From assembly GCA_023439505.1 (NCBI GenBank), contig JAEXNR010000001.1:83692-147691 (forward strand): 64,000 nt of DNA, written 5' to 3'. The notes under the pieces were generated by a model. The model had not been told where the DNA came from and did not search any database. It saw only the letters and a list, made by a program, of their open reading frames with translations. How positions within the stretch are numbered: the stretch's first letter is position 1; the number at the start of each line of letters is the position of its first letter. A program made the translations under genes and the position numbers. Of the stretch, positions 44,268-53,164 are shown piece by piece. This DNA is from Bacillota bacterium (lineage in GTDB: Bacteria > Bacillota > Clostridia > Lachnospirales > Lachnospiraceae).

Positions 44268-45428
44268 TTATTTCTTTTGGTTCGCGTAACAGCTGAGTGC
44301 TTCCCCGATAAACTTCGAGGCCCCTGTCCCATACTTCTCATCATTCGCTTTAATAAATACACCGTTTGTCAGAAAAAGCTCGGCCGTATAATTCCAATAA
44401 TTTTCTCCCGCTTCAATGTTTAAGATTTCGTGGCTTTTATTTGTCAGCTTTACAATTTCTTCGACAATCTCCTGGATTTCCTGTGAGTCAGGTTTTTTCG
44501 TTAAATCTGATGTAAGTTGTCGATACAGCAAGACATCCCTTGGTACCTTATCCGCCAGATAATTTTTTAACGCTACTCCGATAAATTTGGATGCACCGTC
44601 GCCGTATTTAAGATCGACTTTTGCAATCCAGTCAGGAAAGAGAAGAAAGCTTTGTACCATTGTAAACCAATAATCGATATCAGGATCCAGATCAAACACT
44701 TGATACTCCTGTTTTGCTGTGTCCGTGATTTCTCCGGCAATCTTCCTGATCTGTTCAGACACCGGATCTTTTGACAGATCAGAAACCAACATCTGAATTA
44801 ATCTTGTCAGTGAAGGATTCTTCTCCTCCAGAAAGTCTTTTCTGAATTCATCACATTGTTCTGCAATTGTAAACATCTCGCTGTTAAAATTTTTCTTTAT
44901 GGCATTCGCATATTTTTCAATACTTCCATACTTCTTGATTGCCATCTGTGCAATTTCGTCCTCTTTGGATTGCACTTTTTCCATCACATTATTGTACTTG
45001 TCAATGCTGCCAAATGCTTTTAGGATCTTATCTTCATGTTCTGTCTTAAATTCTTCCATTGTCTGATAAAATTCACTCATATCAAATTCCTTAAAACTCA
45101 TCTCATGATCTCCTTTTAACCTTTTATTGATCAGTTCAATCAAATCATTCAGGCGCTTACTCTTTAAAAGCAGAAGTTTCTTTTGATTCTTAAGTGCCTG
45201 TGTTATATCATAGTCAGGACGATACATTATATCTTTCACTTCCTTCAGAGGGAGATCAAGCTCTTTATAAAACAGGATCTGCTGCAAAGTCAGCAGCGCC
45301 TCCTCATCGTAAAGCCGATATCCTGCTTCTGTTACAGTACTGGGTTTTAGCAATCCTATTTTGTCATAGTAATGTAACATACGTATACTGACTCCTGTCA
45401 GCTCCGAAACTTGTTTTATTGTCCGCAT
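44268..45428 (-). CDS. MerR family regulator with duplicated TipAS-like ligand domain
   Basis: The 386-residue protein has a MerR helix-turn-helix at 1-70 (TIKQVSELTGVSIRMLHYYD), a coiled coil to about 110, then a TipAS-type drug-binding region whose C-terminal half occurs twice. YGDGASKFIGVALKNYL near residue 300 and YGTGASKFIGEALSCYA at the end are each preceded by matching LVSDLSKDPVSEQIRKIAGE and LTSDLTKKPDSQEIQEIVEE segments. TipAS domains bind peptide antibiotics and other hydrophobic drugs. GAGGAGG precedes the ATG at 45428. A MerR-type promoter lies upstream. No target gene besides itself is adjacent. Confidence 0.85.
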   Translation of the reverse strand: MRTIKQVSELTGVSIRMLHYYDKIGLLKPSTVTEAGYRLYDEEALLTLQQILFYKELDLPLKEVKDIMYRPDYDITQALKNQKKLLLLKSKRLNDLIELINKRLKGDHEMSFKEFDMSEFYQTMEEFKTEHEDKILKAFGSIDKYNNVMEKVQSKEDEIAQMAIKKYGSIEKYANAIKKNFNSEMFTIAEQCDEFRKDFLEEKNPSLTRLIQMLVSDLSKDPVSEQIRKIAGEITDTAKQEYQVFDLDPDIDYWFTMVQSFLLFPDWIAKVDLKYGDGASKFIGVALKNYLADKVPRDVLLYRQLTSDLTKKPDSQEIQEIVEEIVKLTNKSHEILNIEAGENYWNYTAELFLTNGVFIKANDEKYGTGASKFIGEALSCYANQKK

Positions 45429-45558
45429 ATAACCTCCTCTGCCGTGTTCCCCAGCATCAAACAAAGTGAAAACGCGCCCCGTTTTTTAGAATGAGTTTTT
45501 ATATACATAACAGATTTGACCGGTCATGGATTCTATGAATATTTCAAACTCTGTTCGT

Positions 45559-45589
45559 ATCTTACACTATGACATCGTGTCAAGGTCAA
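45559..45589 (-). promoter_or_regulatory. MerR-type promoter with 19-bp spacer
   Basis: On the minus strand TTGACC (45589-45584) and TAAGAT (45564-45559) are separated by 19 bases. The spacer holds the dyad TGACA-cga-TGTCA (45570-45582). An overlong spacer with a central dyad is the hallmark of MerR-controlled promoters. The leader to the gene is about 125 bases. The rest of the gap up to 45778 shows nothing clear. Confidence 0.65.
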
Positions 45590-45778
45590 TAGATCTTTCA
45601 GATTATTTCAAATTATTTTAAAATGCCCGGTGGCTTTTCATATGATCGATGGCTGTCAAAAAACCAAAAAGTCTGAGTTATAAAACGGGTAATAATACAG
45701 CATGCAAGCGCTCATATGCATCTGGATTATTTTTTATGGCACCATCTGTTTTGACGGTACCACCAACCATTGAAAATG

Positions 45779-46357
45779 CTACTCCTGTTGAATCCCTTTT
45801 AAAAATAAGGACACGCTTTTTATGATGTATTCTTCCTGCTTAACTTTTGATAATTCTTCTCCGAAGGAAGCTTTCAAAAAAGTAAAGCCAAAGGTAGCGG
45901 AAAAGACAGTCATAGCCAGGCATTCAAAATCAAAGACACCGATTTTTCCTTTTACATGCATTGACTCAAAATATAGTATCAATGTCCGAAGAAACGCTTC
46001 AGGAATTTTCATAATATATGGCATGGTGTCCTCATAAATCTGAGGAGCGCGTAAACCAATAGAAAGACTAACAAAATCAGGAGTAACGCGTTCCAGATAG
46101 TTACGCATGAACATCTCAAGATCCGATTGTAAGTCCCATTTCAAATCTCGAAAAATATCGGCAGATACATTAGCCCGCCATTTCTCCTGTTCCATTCCTG
46201 ACAGCACAATTTCCTTCTTACCTTTGAATTTTCGAAAAATCGTGCATTCATTAATATGAGATTGACTGGCTATGTCTTTTGTGGTTGTTGCGACATAGCC
46301 CTTCTTTTTGATCAGCTCCATCGTAACATCAATAATTTTTTGACTCGTTTCATCCAC
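45779..46357 (-). CDS. TetR/AcrR family regulator
   Basis: The 192-residue regulator has an N-terminal helix-turn-helix (IIDVTMELIKKKGYVATTTK; IASQSHINECTIFRKFKGKK) and an all-helical ligand domain. The GTG at 46357 lies nine bases after AGGAGG; an upstream frame contains the operator-like palindrome and is not used. No efflux gene follows, so its target may be itself or a lost neighbour. Confidence 0.85.
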   Translation of the reverse strand: MDETSQKIIDVTMELIKKKGYVATTTKDIASQSHINECTIFRKFKGKKEIVLSGMEQEKWRANVSADIFRDLKWDLQSDLEMFMRNYLERVTPDFVSLSIGLRAPQIYEDTMPYIMKIPEAFLRTLILYFESMHVKGKIGVFDFECLAMTVFSATFGFTFLKASFGEELSKVKQEEYIIKSVSLFLKGIQQE

Positions 46358-46375
46358 TTTAAGTGTCCTCCTGAC

Positions 46376-46391
46376 GCAAGTATACGCTTGC
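46376..46391. promoter_or_regulatory. Candidate operator of the TetR-type regulator
   Basis: GCAAG-6-CTTGC palindrome, 19 bases upstream of the GTG start and just before the AGGAGG. Position fits self-repression. Confidence 0.4.
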
Positions 46392-46462
46392 ATTGTAGTA
46401 TATATAACTTAGTATTAATCATATATTTTTCCAGATGAATAGGTAAGTCCTTTTCAAGCCTA

Positions 46463-47431
46463 TTATTCAGCATGCAGGAGCTTCGTTATTTCTGAAATAG
46501 TGCTAATTAACTCTCCCTTAGCAAATTGATAACTTGAGTCATCCTGATAATTGCGATATTTGGTCTCAATTGTCATAATCAAATACAGATATAAATCATA
46601 GAGCAAGGCACGTAAAGGAGCTTCCCTTCGTAAATCACGTCCATATCCCTTCACAAAATCAGGATTGTAAGCATGTTTTCGAAAAAAATACTCCATTAAC
46701 GGGTCTCCCCACAATGCTCTTTCAAAATCAATAACACCCGATAACTTTTCATTATTTATAAATACATTTCCTTCCCACAAATCCCAATGAACCAAAACCG
46801 GTTCTATTATTTCATCAAGGCAATTCTTTGCTTCCTCAATCAATCTTCGGATTTCCTCGTAAGCGACTCCTAAAGAAATATCAATCGTTTCTCCATCAAT
46901 CAGGACATCCTCAATCAAACAAAGAAAAGTTTCTTTCCATGACTTTTTCGATTGATCGGGTCTTCCCAGATAACCAAAGTACTCCCCTTTCATCTGATTA
47001 ATTTCAAAATTCCATTTTCCTATCTCATGAAAGATTTCCGACTGCTTCTTTTCGGACATCGGTTCCGTTTTCATCTGGTAAAAGCTCCTACCCGAAAGTA
47101 CCTCCATAAAGAAATAGGGGGCATCACATAGTTCTCTGCTTGTATCATAAAACAGCACCTTAGGAACTAACACTTTTGATTTTTTACTCACCAGAGTAAG
47201 CCCCAATACTTCTGCCTCCATAATATTTTTTTCATATGTCATTATTATTGTTTCAGGTGATGGTGCTATTTTTAGGATAACTTCTTTGTCCTTAAATAAT
47301 ATCAAATACGCCACATTAAAATATCCTTCAGTCAATTCCTTAATGAAAATATCTTCTTTTTTAAGATCTTCTGAAAATGCACGTTCTACCATTTTCAGAA
47401 TGCTGTCATCTGTCTGCAAATTTTTTGTCAT
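46463..47431 (-). CDS. Aminoglycoside phosphotransferase (APH) family protein
   Basis: The 322-residue kinase-like protein has VILKIAP (ATP Lys), the catalytic loop LVHWDLWEGNVFI (HxDxxxxN) and the metal motif VIDFERALWGDP. Proteins of this group phosphorylate small hydroxylated compounds, including macrolides and aminoglycosides, or house-keeping metabolites. Similarity is at family level only, so a resistance role is not shown. It stands between a TetR-type gene and an isomerase pair on the same strand. Confidence 0.87.
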   Translation of the reverse strand: MTKNLQTDDSILKMVERAFSEDLKKEDIFIKELTEGYFNVAYLILFKDKEVILKIAPSPETIIMTYEKNIMEAEVLGLTLVSKKSKVLVPKVLFYDTSRELCDAPYFFMEVLSGRSFYQMKTEPMSEKKQSEIFHEIGKWNFEINQMKGEYFGYLGRPDQSKKSWKETFLCLIEDVLIDGETIDISLGVAYEEIRRLIEEAKNCLDEIIEPVLVHWDLWEGNVFINNEKLSGVIDFERALWGDPLMEYFFRKHAYNPDFVKGYGRDLRREAPLRALLYDLYLYLIMTIETKYRNYQDDSSYQFAKGELISTISEITKLLHAE

Positions 47432-47515
47432 AATACTTTTACCCTCCCCTTCAGAGTAACTTTACTACTTCAGTATTCGTAACTAACGCAGTTTTATCAT
47501 TCCATTGTATTCTTG

Positions 47516-47938
47516 CTAATATTTATTAACCTGCTTTTTAACAAATTCAATCGTAACCTCAATTGCTGAACAAGTTAATTTCTCACAAGCATGTGGCGGA
47601 TCGTTTTCATTAAAGCCATTCGGACGCAAATCGCAGCATCTTAATGTTCCAAATTTTTGTGAAAACTCTTCAGCGTATTGATAGCAAAGTGACGCTATAT
47701 CAGTATCAGATTTTTCATTCAGGCTGAAATAAATCCCAATAAACATTAAGGATCCTTCAACCAATCCACATTGAGCCCTAAATCCTCCTGCTCCATGTAA
47801 ACCTATCGCAGCACTTAAGGTTTGTTCTTCGAGATTAATTTGAAACGATTCACACAAACAAATTAACATCGTTCTAGCACAATTGATATCATGTTTCCAA
47901 TACAATTCATGTACTCTTTCTTTCGTCGTTACTTCCAT
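47516..47938 (-). CDS. C_GCAxxG_C_C family putative redox protein
   Basis: The 140-residue protein has the family cysteine pattern: NCARTMLICLC near the start, AIGLHGAGGFRAQCG in the middle (normally GCAxxG...CG), and LRCCDLRP with HACEKLTC toward the end. The middle motif keeps the second Cys but reads GAGG where GCAG is usual. The family is found in anaerobes and is thought to be redox-active or cofactor-binding. It begins 23 bases after the isomerase gene ends, so the two form an operon. A GGGGGG stands four bases before the chosen ATG; an ATG at 47950 is possible. Confidence 0.8.
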   Translation of the reverse strand: MEVTTKERVHELYWKHDINCARTMLICLCESFQINLEEQTLSAAIGLHGAGGFRAQCGLVEGSLMFIGIYFSLNEKSDTDIASLCYQYAEEFSQKFGTLRCCDLRPNGFNENDPPHACEKLTCSAIEVTIEFVKKQVNKY

Positions 47939-47961
47939 TTTGCCCCCCATTCTTTAATTCT

Positions 47962-48792
47962 TTATATCTGTGTTCTGTAATAATCAATATCGGCCTTTAA
48001 ACATTCTTCGCGGGTTCCATGTGGGGACCATTCTCTTTCTACAATATAGGCTTTGCAGCCGTGTGCATCGGCTATCCTTGTTAGTGCTTTCCAATCGATC
48101 AAGCCCTCTCCAGCAGTACAGTTAATCTGTTGTTGCAGTACCAGAGCTTCTTTTTCTTCTGTACTAAAAATAGGCATTCCTTTTTTATCTTTTTTAATAT
48201 TCTCAAAGTTAATAGCGGGTTGTGGACCAATTACTTTACTGCTTTCCTTTATATGAATCAACTTGAATCTTCCACTATACCGCCTGATCAATTCAATGGG
48301 ATCAAAACCAGCCGCAGCACACCAGCCTGCGTCCAGTTCAAAACTAACCCAATTCGGGTTCGTCTCATACATCAATGTATCAATAATTCGTTGTCCTTCA
48401 CATGGTAGAAACTCCTGAGTATGATTGTGATAGGTCAACACCAATCCATTTTCCATACACTTTCTTCCCAGATCGTTTAATTTTTCAGCAAATCTGTGTA
48501 CTGCATTTTCATCCTTCAAATATTCCATGCCTATTCCAATAAGTTTATTATCAAGGGCCATCGCAACAGGAATCAGCTGTTCCACCATATCTGTCTGGGG
48601 AACATGAATAGATATAGGTTCCAAATGATATTCAACCAATTGGCTTTTCAATTCATTCAAAGGAACTTGTAGGTCTAAACCAATTAATTCAACACCATCA
48701 CACCCCATCTGTGAAGCTAATCGAAGGTTATCAACTGTGTTATAATAGGCTCCTTCCATAAAGGAATACATCTGTATATAGATCTTTCTCAT
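47962..48792 (-). CDS. Sugar phosphate isomerase/epimerase, xylose-isomerase-like TIM barrel
   Basis: The 276-residue AP-endonuclease-2-type TIM barrel shows GCDGVELIGL, LVLTYHNHTQEF, WVSFELDAGWCAAAG, LIHIKESS and a C-terminal AYIVEREW. These supply the usual Glu, His and Asp metal ligands. It probably epimerises or isomerises a keto-sugar or inositol derivative. Its ATG touches the stop of an upstream decayed frame (TAAATG), a sign that another gene once preceded it in the operon. Confidence 0.85.
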   Translation of the reverse strand: MRKIYIQMYSFMEGAYYNTVDNLRLASQMGCDGVELIGLDLQVPLNELKSQLVEYHLEPISIHVPQTDMVEQLIPVAMALDNKLIGIGMEYLKDENAVHRFAEKLNDLGRKCMENGLVLTYHNHTQEFLPCEGQRIIDTLMYETNPNWVSFELDAGWCAAAGFDPIELIRRYSGRFKLIHIKESSKVIGPQPAINFENIKKDKKGMPIFSTEEKEALVLQQQINCTAGEGLIDWKALTRIADAHGCKAYIVEREWSPHGTREECLKADIDYYRTQI

Positions 48793-48885
48793 TTAAATTT
48801 TTCCTTCTGAACATCCGTTTTGTAATGCGTCGAGTGCTTTGTCAATCTGTTTCTGCTCTCCTGCGGAGAATTGGCGCTTTCTTTA
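48793..48885 (-). pseudogene. Remnant of a gene upstream of the isomerase
   Basis: On the minus strand a protein-like frame reads RQFSAGEQKQIDKALDALQN and then GCSEGKI before a TAA that abuts the isomerase ATG. The frame is closed by a stop just upstream, while another frame before it (NLVKDEIKK) looks like the preceding part. This suggests a frameshifted tail of a lost gene. The family is not recognised. Confidence 0.35.
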
Positions 48886-49053
48886 TTTCATCTTTTACCA
48901 AATTAAAACGCTACATCAATATCGCCACGTGTTCATCCATCTACATTTTCCTCCGATTTTTAGAATTATTATCATGCGCAATATAAAGTAACTGCATATT
49001 ATATGTATTTTGGAACGTTGCGCTTTTTTTAATATGCAAATTAAAATATATGC

Positions 49054-49488
49054 TTATTTTGTATATATCATTGGAGTATACCTTATGCCATCTGTCAACT
49101 GCTCCGTATTTGCATCAATAAAGCCCAAATGATGATAGGCTTCCATCGCATATGGAGAAGAATTAACTGTTATTTTATTTGATGAGCTGTTTTCTATAAC
49201 TATTTTAATGAGCTTTTTACCAATTCCTTGTCTATGGTAATTTCCATCAACAAAAAAAAGTGCAATATGATTTCCTTCATTTCGTGTTGCAATGACACCA
49301 AGTATTTCATTATAATTAAAGGCACCATACATAGTAAGGTTATCTATAAATTCTTGGCTGGCAATACAGTTTCTAAAAGTATTTATTCCTTCGTCAATAT
49401 AATCGGGTGCTTCATATATCATAAAAACATTCAATACAAGTTTTAATGCCTCATCCATATCCGACTGTTCCAATTTTTTTATAACCAT
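49054..49488 (-). CDS. GNAT family N-acetyltransferase
   Basis: The 144-residue protein is one GNAT domain: ILGVIATRNEGNHIALFFVD on strands 3-4 and the acetyl-CoA loop RQGIGKKLIKIV, followed by NSSPYAMEAYHHLGF. Substrate unknown; the short form is like those acting on small amines. GGAGG lies nine bases before the ATG at 49488. Confidence 0.88.
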   Translation of the reverse strand: MVIKKLEQSDMDEALKLVLNVFMIYEAPDYIDEGINTFRNCIASQEFIDNLTMYGAFNYNEILGVIATRNEGNHIALFFVDGNYHRQGIGKKLIKIVIENSSSNKITVNSSPYAMEAYHHLGFIDANTEQLTDGIRYTPMIYTK

Positions 49489-49852
49489 TTTCTTTTCCTC
49501 CAGTAGTATTATTTGTTTCATCTTATAAAACCATTTCCTACTTATGGATTATGGGCCGTTACTTTTATGTAAAATAAAGCAATGTAGTTAATTTATTCGT
49601 TGATGATCCATTTTCTATTGATATCCTGGTCGTCCAGCCCCAATTTAATTATTTTCATATTTTCAAACGAATGTACAATAAAACTAACAATAACTAAATA
49701 TGTATTTTTAGAAATCAATATTTATAAGCATTGTGTAGATAAAATAAGTTCTGATGATGCTTATAATTAATAAGCTTAAGTTAAATGCAAGGATATCTTT
49801 ATTCCGGAATCAGCTTTGGTTTTATACTGCCGCCGTGGAATTTAGACAAATA
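49489..49852. other. Non-coding AT-rich gap
   Basis: No gene, terminator or repeat could be supported in these 364 bases between the nitroreductase and acetyltransferase genes. It is very AT-rich and should contain the acetyltransferase's opposite-end signals. Confidence 0.4.
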
Positions 49853-50449
49853 TCAATTGAAATTCCGCCACTCAACAACATCATCTATCGCCTTTCTCGG
49901 TCTTGCAAGCGGTTTTTCATCCGCATACCCTACTGCCAGCGCTCCAAAAATCTCACCATTGACCTTAAGCCACTCACACAATTCATCATATGCAAAATAG
50001 GTATCGCAAATCCATAAGCTGCCCAGCCCAAGTTCGGTAGCAGTAAGTGTCATGTTTTCTATAGCCGCACCTATGGATTGAGCATTACAGATTTCATAAA
50101 TGCGTTCCTCAGGCTTCAGTGAAGAATGTATATCTATTCCGAGCGGATTAACAATGAAAATAATAACAGGTGCTTGACCCATAATTTTCAAGGTGTTTTC
50201 CGCACCGTTAAGATATCGGATGCTTTGAGGAAGCAACGGACACTCCTGCTCTCGCTTTAATCCCTTATTCATAACTGCAAGCATATCATTCTTTGTGGTT
50301 CCGCTAACTATTATGAATTTCCAGGGTTGCCTATTTTTTGAAGATGGTGCAAGTATCCCCGACTGTAATATTTCTTCTATCATGTACCTTGGTACATCTT
50401 TGCTTTTATATTTCCGTATGCTACGTCTATCAATGATAGCTGATATCAT
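49853..50449 (-). CDS. Nitroreductase family protein
   Basis: The 198-residue FMN-dependent oxidoreductase begins with DRRSIRKYKSKDV (FMN phosphate contacts) and has APSSKNRQPWKFIIV, SIGAAIENMTLTATELGLGS and a C-terminal VGYADEKP with RPRK. It reduces nitro groups, quinones or other electron acceptors with NAD(P)H. Of the short, homodimeric kind. Single gene. Confidence 0.9.
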   Translation of the reverse strand: MISAIIDRRSIRKYKSKDVPRYMIEEILQSGILAPSSKNRQPWKFIIVSGTTKNDMLAVMNKGLKREQECPLLPQSIRYLNGAENTLKIMGQAPVIIFIVNPLGIDIHSSLKPEERIYEICNAQSIGAAIENMTLTATELGLGSLWICDTYFAYDELCEWLKVNGEIFGALAVGYADEKPLARPRKAIDDVVEWRNFN

Positions 50450-50580
50450 TATACATGTTCTCCCGTAATAAAATTTTGCTTATTAGCAGTAGTTTATGAC
50501 TACATGTTAAGCAAGTGAAATAGTAGTTTTAAAAATTTTCTGATTTTTTCTACAATATAATCGGACTTATCATAATGTAA

Positions 50581-51114
50581 TTAATGCTTTCCTATCTGAG
50601 TAATGATCGAAGCCATTTCATCAGGAGATAATATTGCATCACCAGCCATCCAAGTCATCATCACATTCCAAAAACCACCGATTCTATAAGCAAATACATA
50701 CTCTATCGGTAGCTTTCGTACATTATCATCAATCAGCAGTTCGATGTGTTCTTTCGTAAATTTCTCAAATTGCTGAAATATGAAATCACTCAAACCGCAG
50801 TTCTTTGTTTTTTTAATAAAGCTCAAATGTCCGCTCCAGAACTCAAAAAAGAATTTAACCGCAGTGTAACTGCAAGGGTTATCCATCGTAGAATACATTT
50901 TAATATACTCTTCACCCAGAATCCTGATATATTCTTCCAACACATCATTTTTCGAGTCAAAATTACGATAGAATGTGCGCCGATCTAAATCCGCCTTTCG
51001 GCAAATCTCTGATACACTGATTTTGTTGTACTCTGTGATTTCCATTAAATCTAATAATGCCTGTATGATCCATTTTTGAGATTGCTGTGCTGTTGGATTT
51101 ATACTTTGAAGCAT
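50581..51114 (-). CDS. TetR/AcrR family regulator
   Basis: The 177-residue regulator has a helix-turn-helix at about 15-60 (ISVSEICRKADLDRRTFYRN) and a C-terminal helical domain of the kind seen in many Clostridia (FVLEEYIRILGEEYIK-like region). GAGGAG precedes the ATG. It faces a membrane-protein gene across a 155-base gap with a promoter and palindrome, so it most likely represses that gene. Confidence 0.86.
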   Translation of the reverse strand: MLQSINPTAQQSQKWIIQALLDLMEITEYNKISVSEICRKADLDRRTFYRNFDSKNDVLEEYIRILGEEYIKMYSTMDNPCSYTAVKFFFEFWSGHLSFIKKTKNCGLSDFIFQQFEKFTKEHIELLIDDNVRKLPIEYVFAYRIGGFWNVMMTWMAGDAILSPDEMASIITQIGKH

Positions 51115-51175
51115 ATCCTATTCTCCTCTTTACCGCTACAAAATCTTCTCCTTTGTAGCACTTGATTTCAACTTA

Positions 51176-51239
51176 TTGCTTCATATCATTTTCCATATTA
51201 TACTGTATTTTACAAACCGCAACAAGTGTTACGGCTTGT
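51176..51239 (+). promoter_or_regulatory. Promoter and candidate operator of the membrane-protein gene
   Basis: TTGCTT (51176-51181) and TATACT (51199-51204) are spaced by 17 bases. The dyad ACAAACCG...CGGCTTGT (51212-51219 with 51232-51239, one mismatch) begins at the expected start site, where a TetR-type dimer would block transcription. Confidence 0.45.
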
Positions 51240-51269
51240 CAAATACAAATTTTAGAGAGGAGTATCTCA

Positions 51270-51785
51270 TTGATAAGACTAATAAAAGTAATCGGCATAT
51301 TCGGATTCATTATATGTCTTTGGGTCATGTATATAACCGACCATGGAATACGTAGAATTCAAACATTTGACAGTTCTTTTCGTCTGCTGGATATGCGTTT
51401 CCATTACAGCAGTGAAACAGTGACGCAAACTTTTGAACAAATTTGTGAGGGTGGACGAATCGCTTATCAAAAGTATCTTGTGTTGGATTTTATGTTTATT
51501 TTGTGTTTTTTTATTACTATGATCACCATTTCGGACTCCTTAACCACGTCCCCACAGGTCAAAACAATTCTTTACATTCTGTGCGGTTTGAGAGCATTGT
51601 TTGATGTTTTTGAAAACATATTACTCATACATATGCTTAAACAATATCCTGTGTTTAACAAGACCACGGCAACAACATGCTCCTGGTTTACAACATTAAA
51701 ATTTGTTATGCTTTACATTTGGCTGCTGACTATTACAACGCACATTATTATATTTGTGGTAAAATCACTCAGGAAATATCTGTAA
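51270..51785 (+). CDS. Integral membrane protein of unknown function
   Basis: The 171-residue protein has four hydrophobic segments (IGIFGFIICLWVMYI; LDFMFILCFFITMITI; ILYILCGLRALFDVFENILL; LKFVMLYIWLLTITTHIIIF). The best start is the TTG at 51270, seven bases after GAGAGGAG; upstream residues lack a site. No family was recognised. It lies opposite a TetR-type gene that probably controls it, so it may be an inducible membrane or efflux-related protein. Confidence 0.6.
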   Translation: MIRLIKVIGIFGFIICLWVMYITDHGIRRIQTFDSSFRLLDMRFHYSSETVTQTFEQICEGGRIAYQKYLVLDFMFILCFFITMITISDSLTTSPQVKTILYILCGLRALFDVFENILLIHMLKQYPVFNKTTATTCSWFTTLKFVMLYIWLLTITTHIIIFVVKSLRKYL

Positions 51786-51805
51786 TATTCATCCAGCCAT
51801 ACATC

Positions 51806-51905
51806 ATGGAGTAGATCGAATCTTATTTAAAGGCAGATAGAACGCGCATAGAAAAAGCCCTCCAAACCGGCAAGTCTGCCCTTAGTAATATTGCATTATT
51901 TCTTC
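51806..51905 (+). pseudogene. Short gene remnant
   Basis: ATG GAG TAG is followed in the same frame by IESYLKADRTRIEKALQTGK and SALSNIALFL, a coding-like stretch without a start of its own that runs into the converging permease gene. It looks like the head of a lost gene. The family is not recognised. Confidence 0.3.
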
Positions 51906-51917
51906 AGAGTCAATCAA

Positions 51918-53099
51918 TTATCTCAAATCTGTTGCTGGCCTGCCCATGGCTTTATTCACCACTGTTTCCTTGCTGTCTTCCTTTTCAGGCCATTTACGCC
52001 ATACAATTACCAAAAGTATAAGTGAGGATATGATCAGGATCGCCAGCAACCGAATCTCAAAAATAAACGTCGGTCCTCCAAACAACAAGCCAAAGTCGAT
52101 TTGAGTATTAGGGTACATAGGTGTAATATAGCTGATCACTTTGAATAGATCAGGCATGATTTGCAGTGGCATGGTTCCACCTCCGGCTATGGTCTGTGCA
52201 AGCAGTAATGGTATATTAATAAAGATTCCGTTTTGTCCAAGCAAAACCGAGAATATTAAAGTAAACTGGAAAGCTGTTAGTTGCATAAAAACCTGCTGCA
52301 GATAAATAATCACCAACTTCTGTAAGCCGATTGAAATTAAGATTCTTGCCATAATTACTCCAAACAAGGGTGCAAGAATAGCGATAACACATCCTGCCAT
52401 TTCAACATATTGAAATGCCTTCCATTTTCCGATAATAGGTATAAAAGCAAGGAAAATATTCATCAATACAATCGCTGCAACCATAGAGGAAGCGTATGTT
52501 GCTATAGATAGAAATGATGGTGCCATTACATAATCCATACTGCCGGGTGCCTTGTTAATATAAACATTATTTTGAACTACTGAACTATTCAACTGTTCCG
52601 TAATCTTTTCCTGCTGCGTGACATTTACATTGAGAGAATTCAGTATGTTAGTTAGTTTCCCCTGATTAATAGCCTGGTTAAAATTGTCTGTTATAGATTT
52701 GGCAACTGCCTCCATCGTATTGATAACCGTAGTGGTATTTGATTCATCAATATAAAAATCAATCGTCGATTTTCCTGATGTTAAGTCATTCACAAAATTC
52801 TCAGGGATGACAACAATCATTTGTACCTGTCGATTATCAAGTTCCGCTTTGCTCTCATCCAAATCCTTGTCTGTAATCACTTTTCTAAATGATTTGGACA
52901 AAGTGGGAACAAGTTCTTTTTCGATTGCTGTTCCTTTATTACCATCTTGATTTACCACATTGATCGCAAGTAGATTTACCCCATTTGGCAGAACGTGATA
53001 GCCGTAAATATAAAGTCCCACCATCGCGATCTGATAAAATATTGCCAGAATGATGGCATAGATAACACCCTTAGTTATCAAAAATTTTGTAAGTTTCAT
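51918..53099 (-). CDS. ABC-2 type / YhgE-Pip-like membrane permease
   Basis: The 393-residue protein has one membrane segment at about 12-35, an extracytoplasmic domain to about 210 (VNQDGNKGTAIEKEL; VIPENFVNDLTSGKSTIDFY), then five or six segments to 375. This is the layout of the ABC-2/DUF3533 YhgE-like family. It lacks its own ATPase. Its gene follows the MerR/TipAS regulator by 65 bases on the same strand, so it is probably a drug-inducible exporter or envelope-stress protein. Confidence 0.8.
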   Translation of the reverse strand: MKLTKFLITKGVIYAIILAIFYQIAMVGLYIYGYHVLPNGVNLLAINVVNQDGNKGTAIEKELVPTLSKSFRKVITDKDLDESKAELDNRQVQMIVVIPENFVNDLTSGKSTIDFYIDESNTTTVINTMEAVAKSITDNFNQAINQGKLTNILNSLNVNVTQQEKITEQLNSSVVQNNVYINKAPGSMDYVMAPSFLSIATYASSMVAAIVLMNIFLAFIPIIGKWKAFQYVEMAGCVIAILAPLFGVIMARILISIGLQKLVIIYLQQVFMQLTAFQFTLIFSVLLGQNGIFINIPLLLAQTIAGGGTMPLQIMPDLFKVISYITPMYPNTQIDFGLLFGGPTFIFEIRLLAILIISSLILLVIVWRKWPEKEDSKETVVNKAMGRPATDLR

Positions 53100-53164
53100 A
53101 GGTTCTCCCCCTTTAACAAGTATTCATGATTAAAATCTGATTTTTATCTTCAGCCATGATCATT

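Noticed and set aside
45655..45771. Short minus-strand frame beginning MVGGTVKTDGAIKNNPD after the TetR gene
   Set aside because: It soon turns into low-complexity sequence without a family match, and the ribosome site spacing is poor; not enough to call a gene or remnant.
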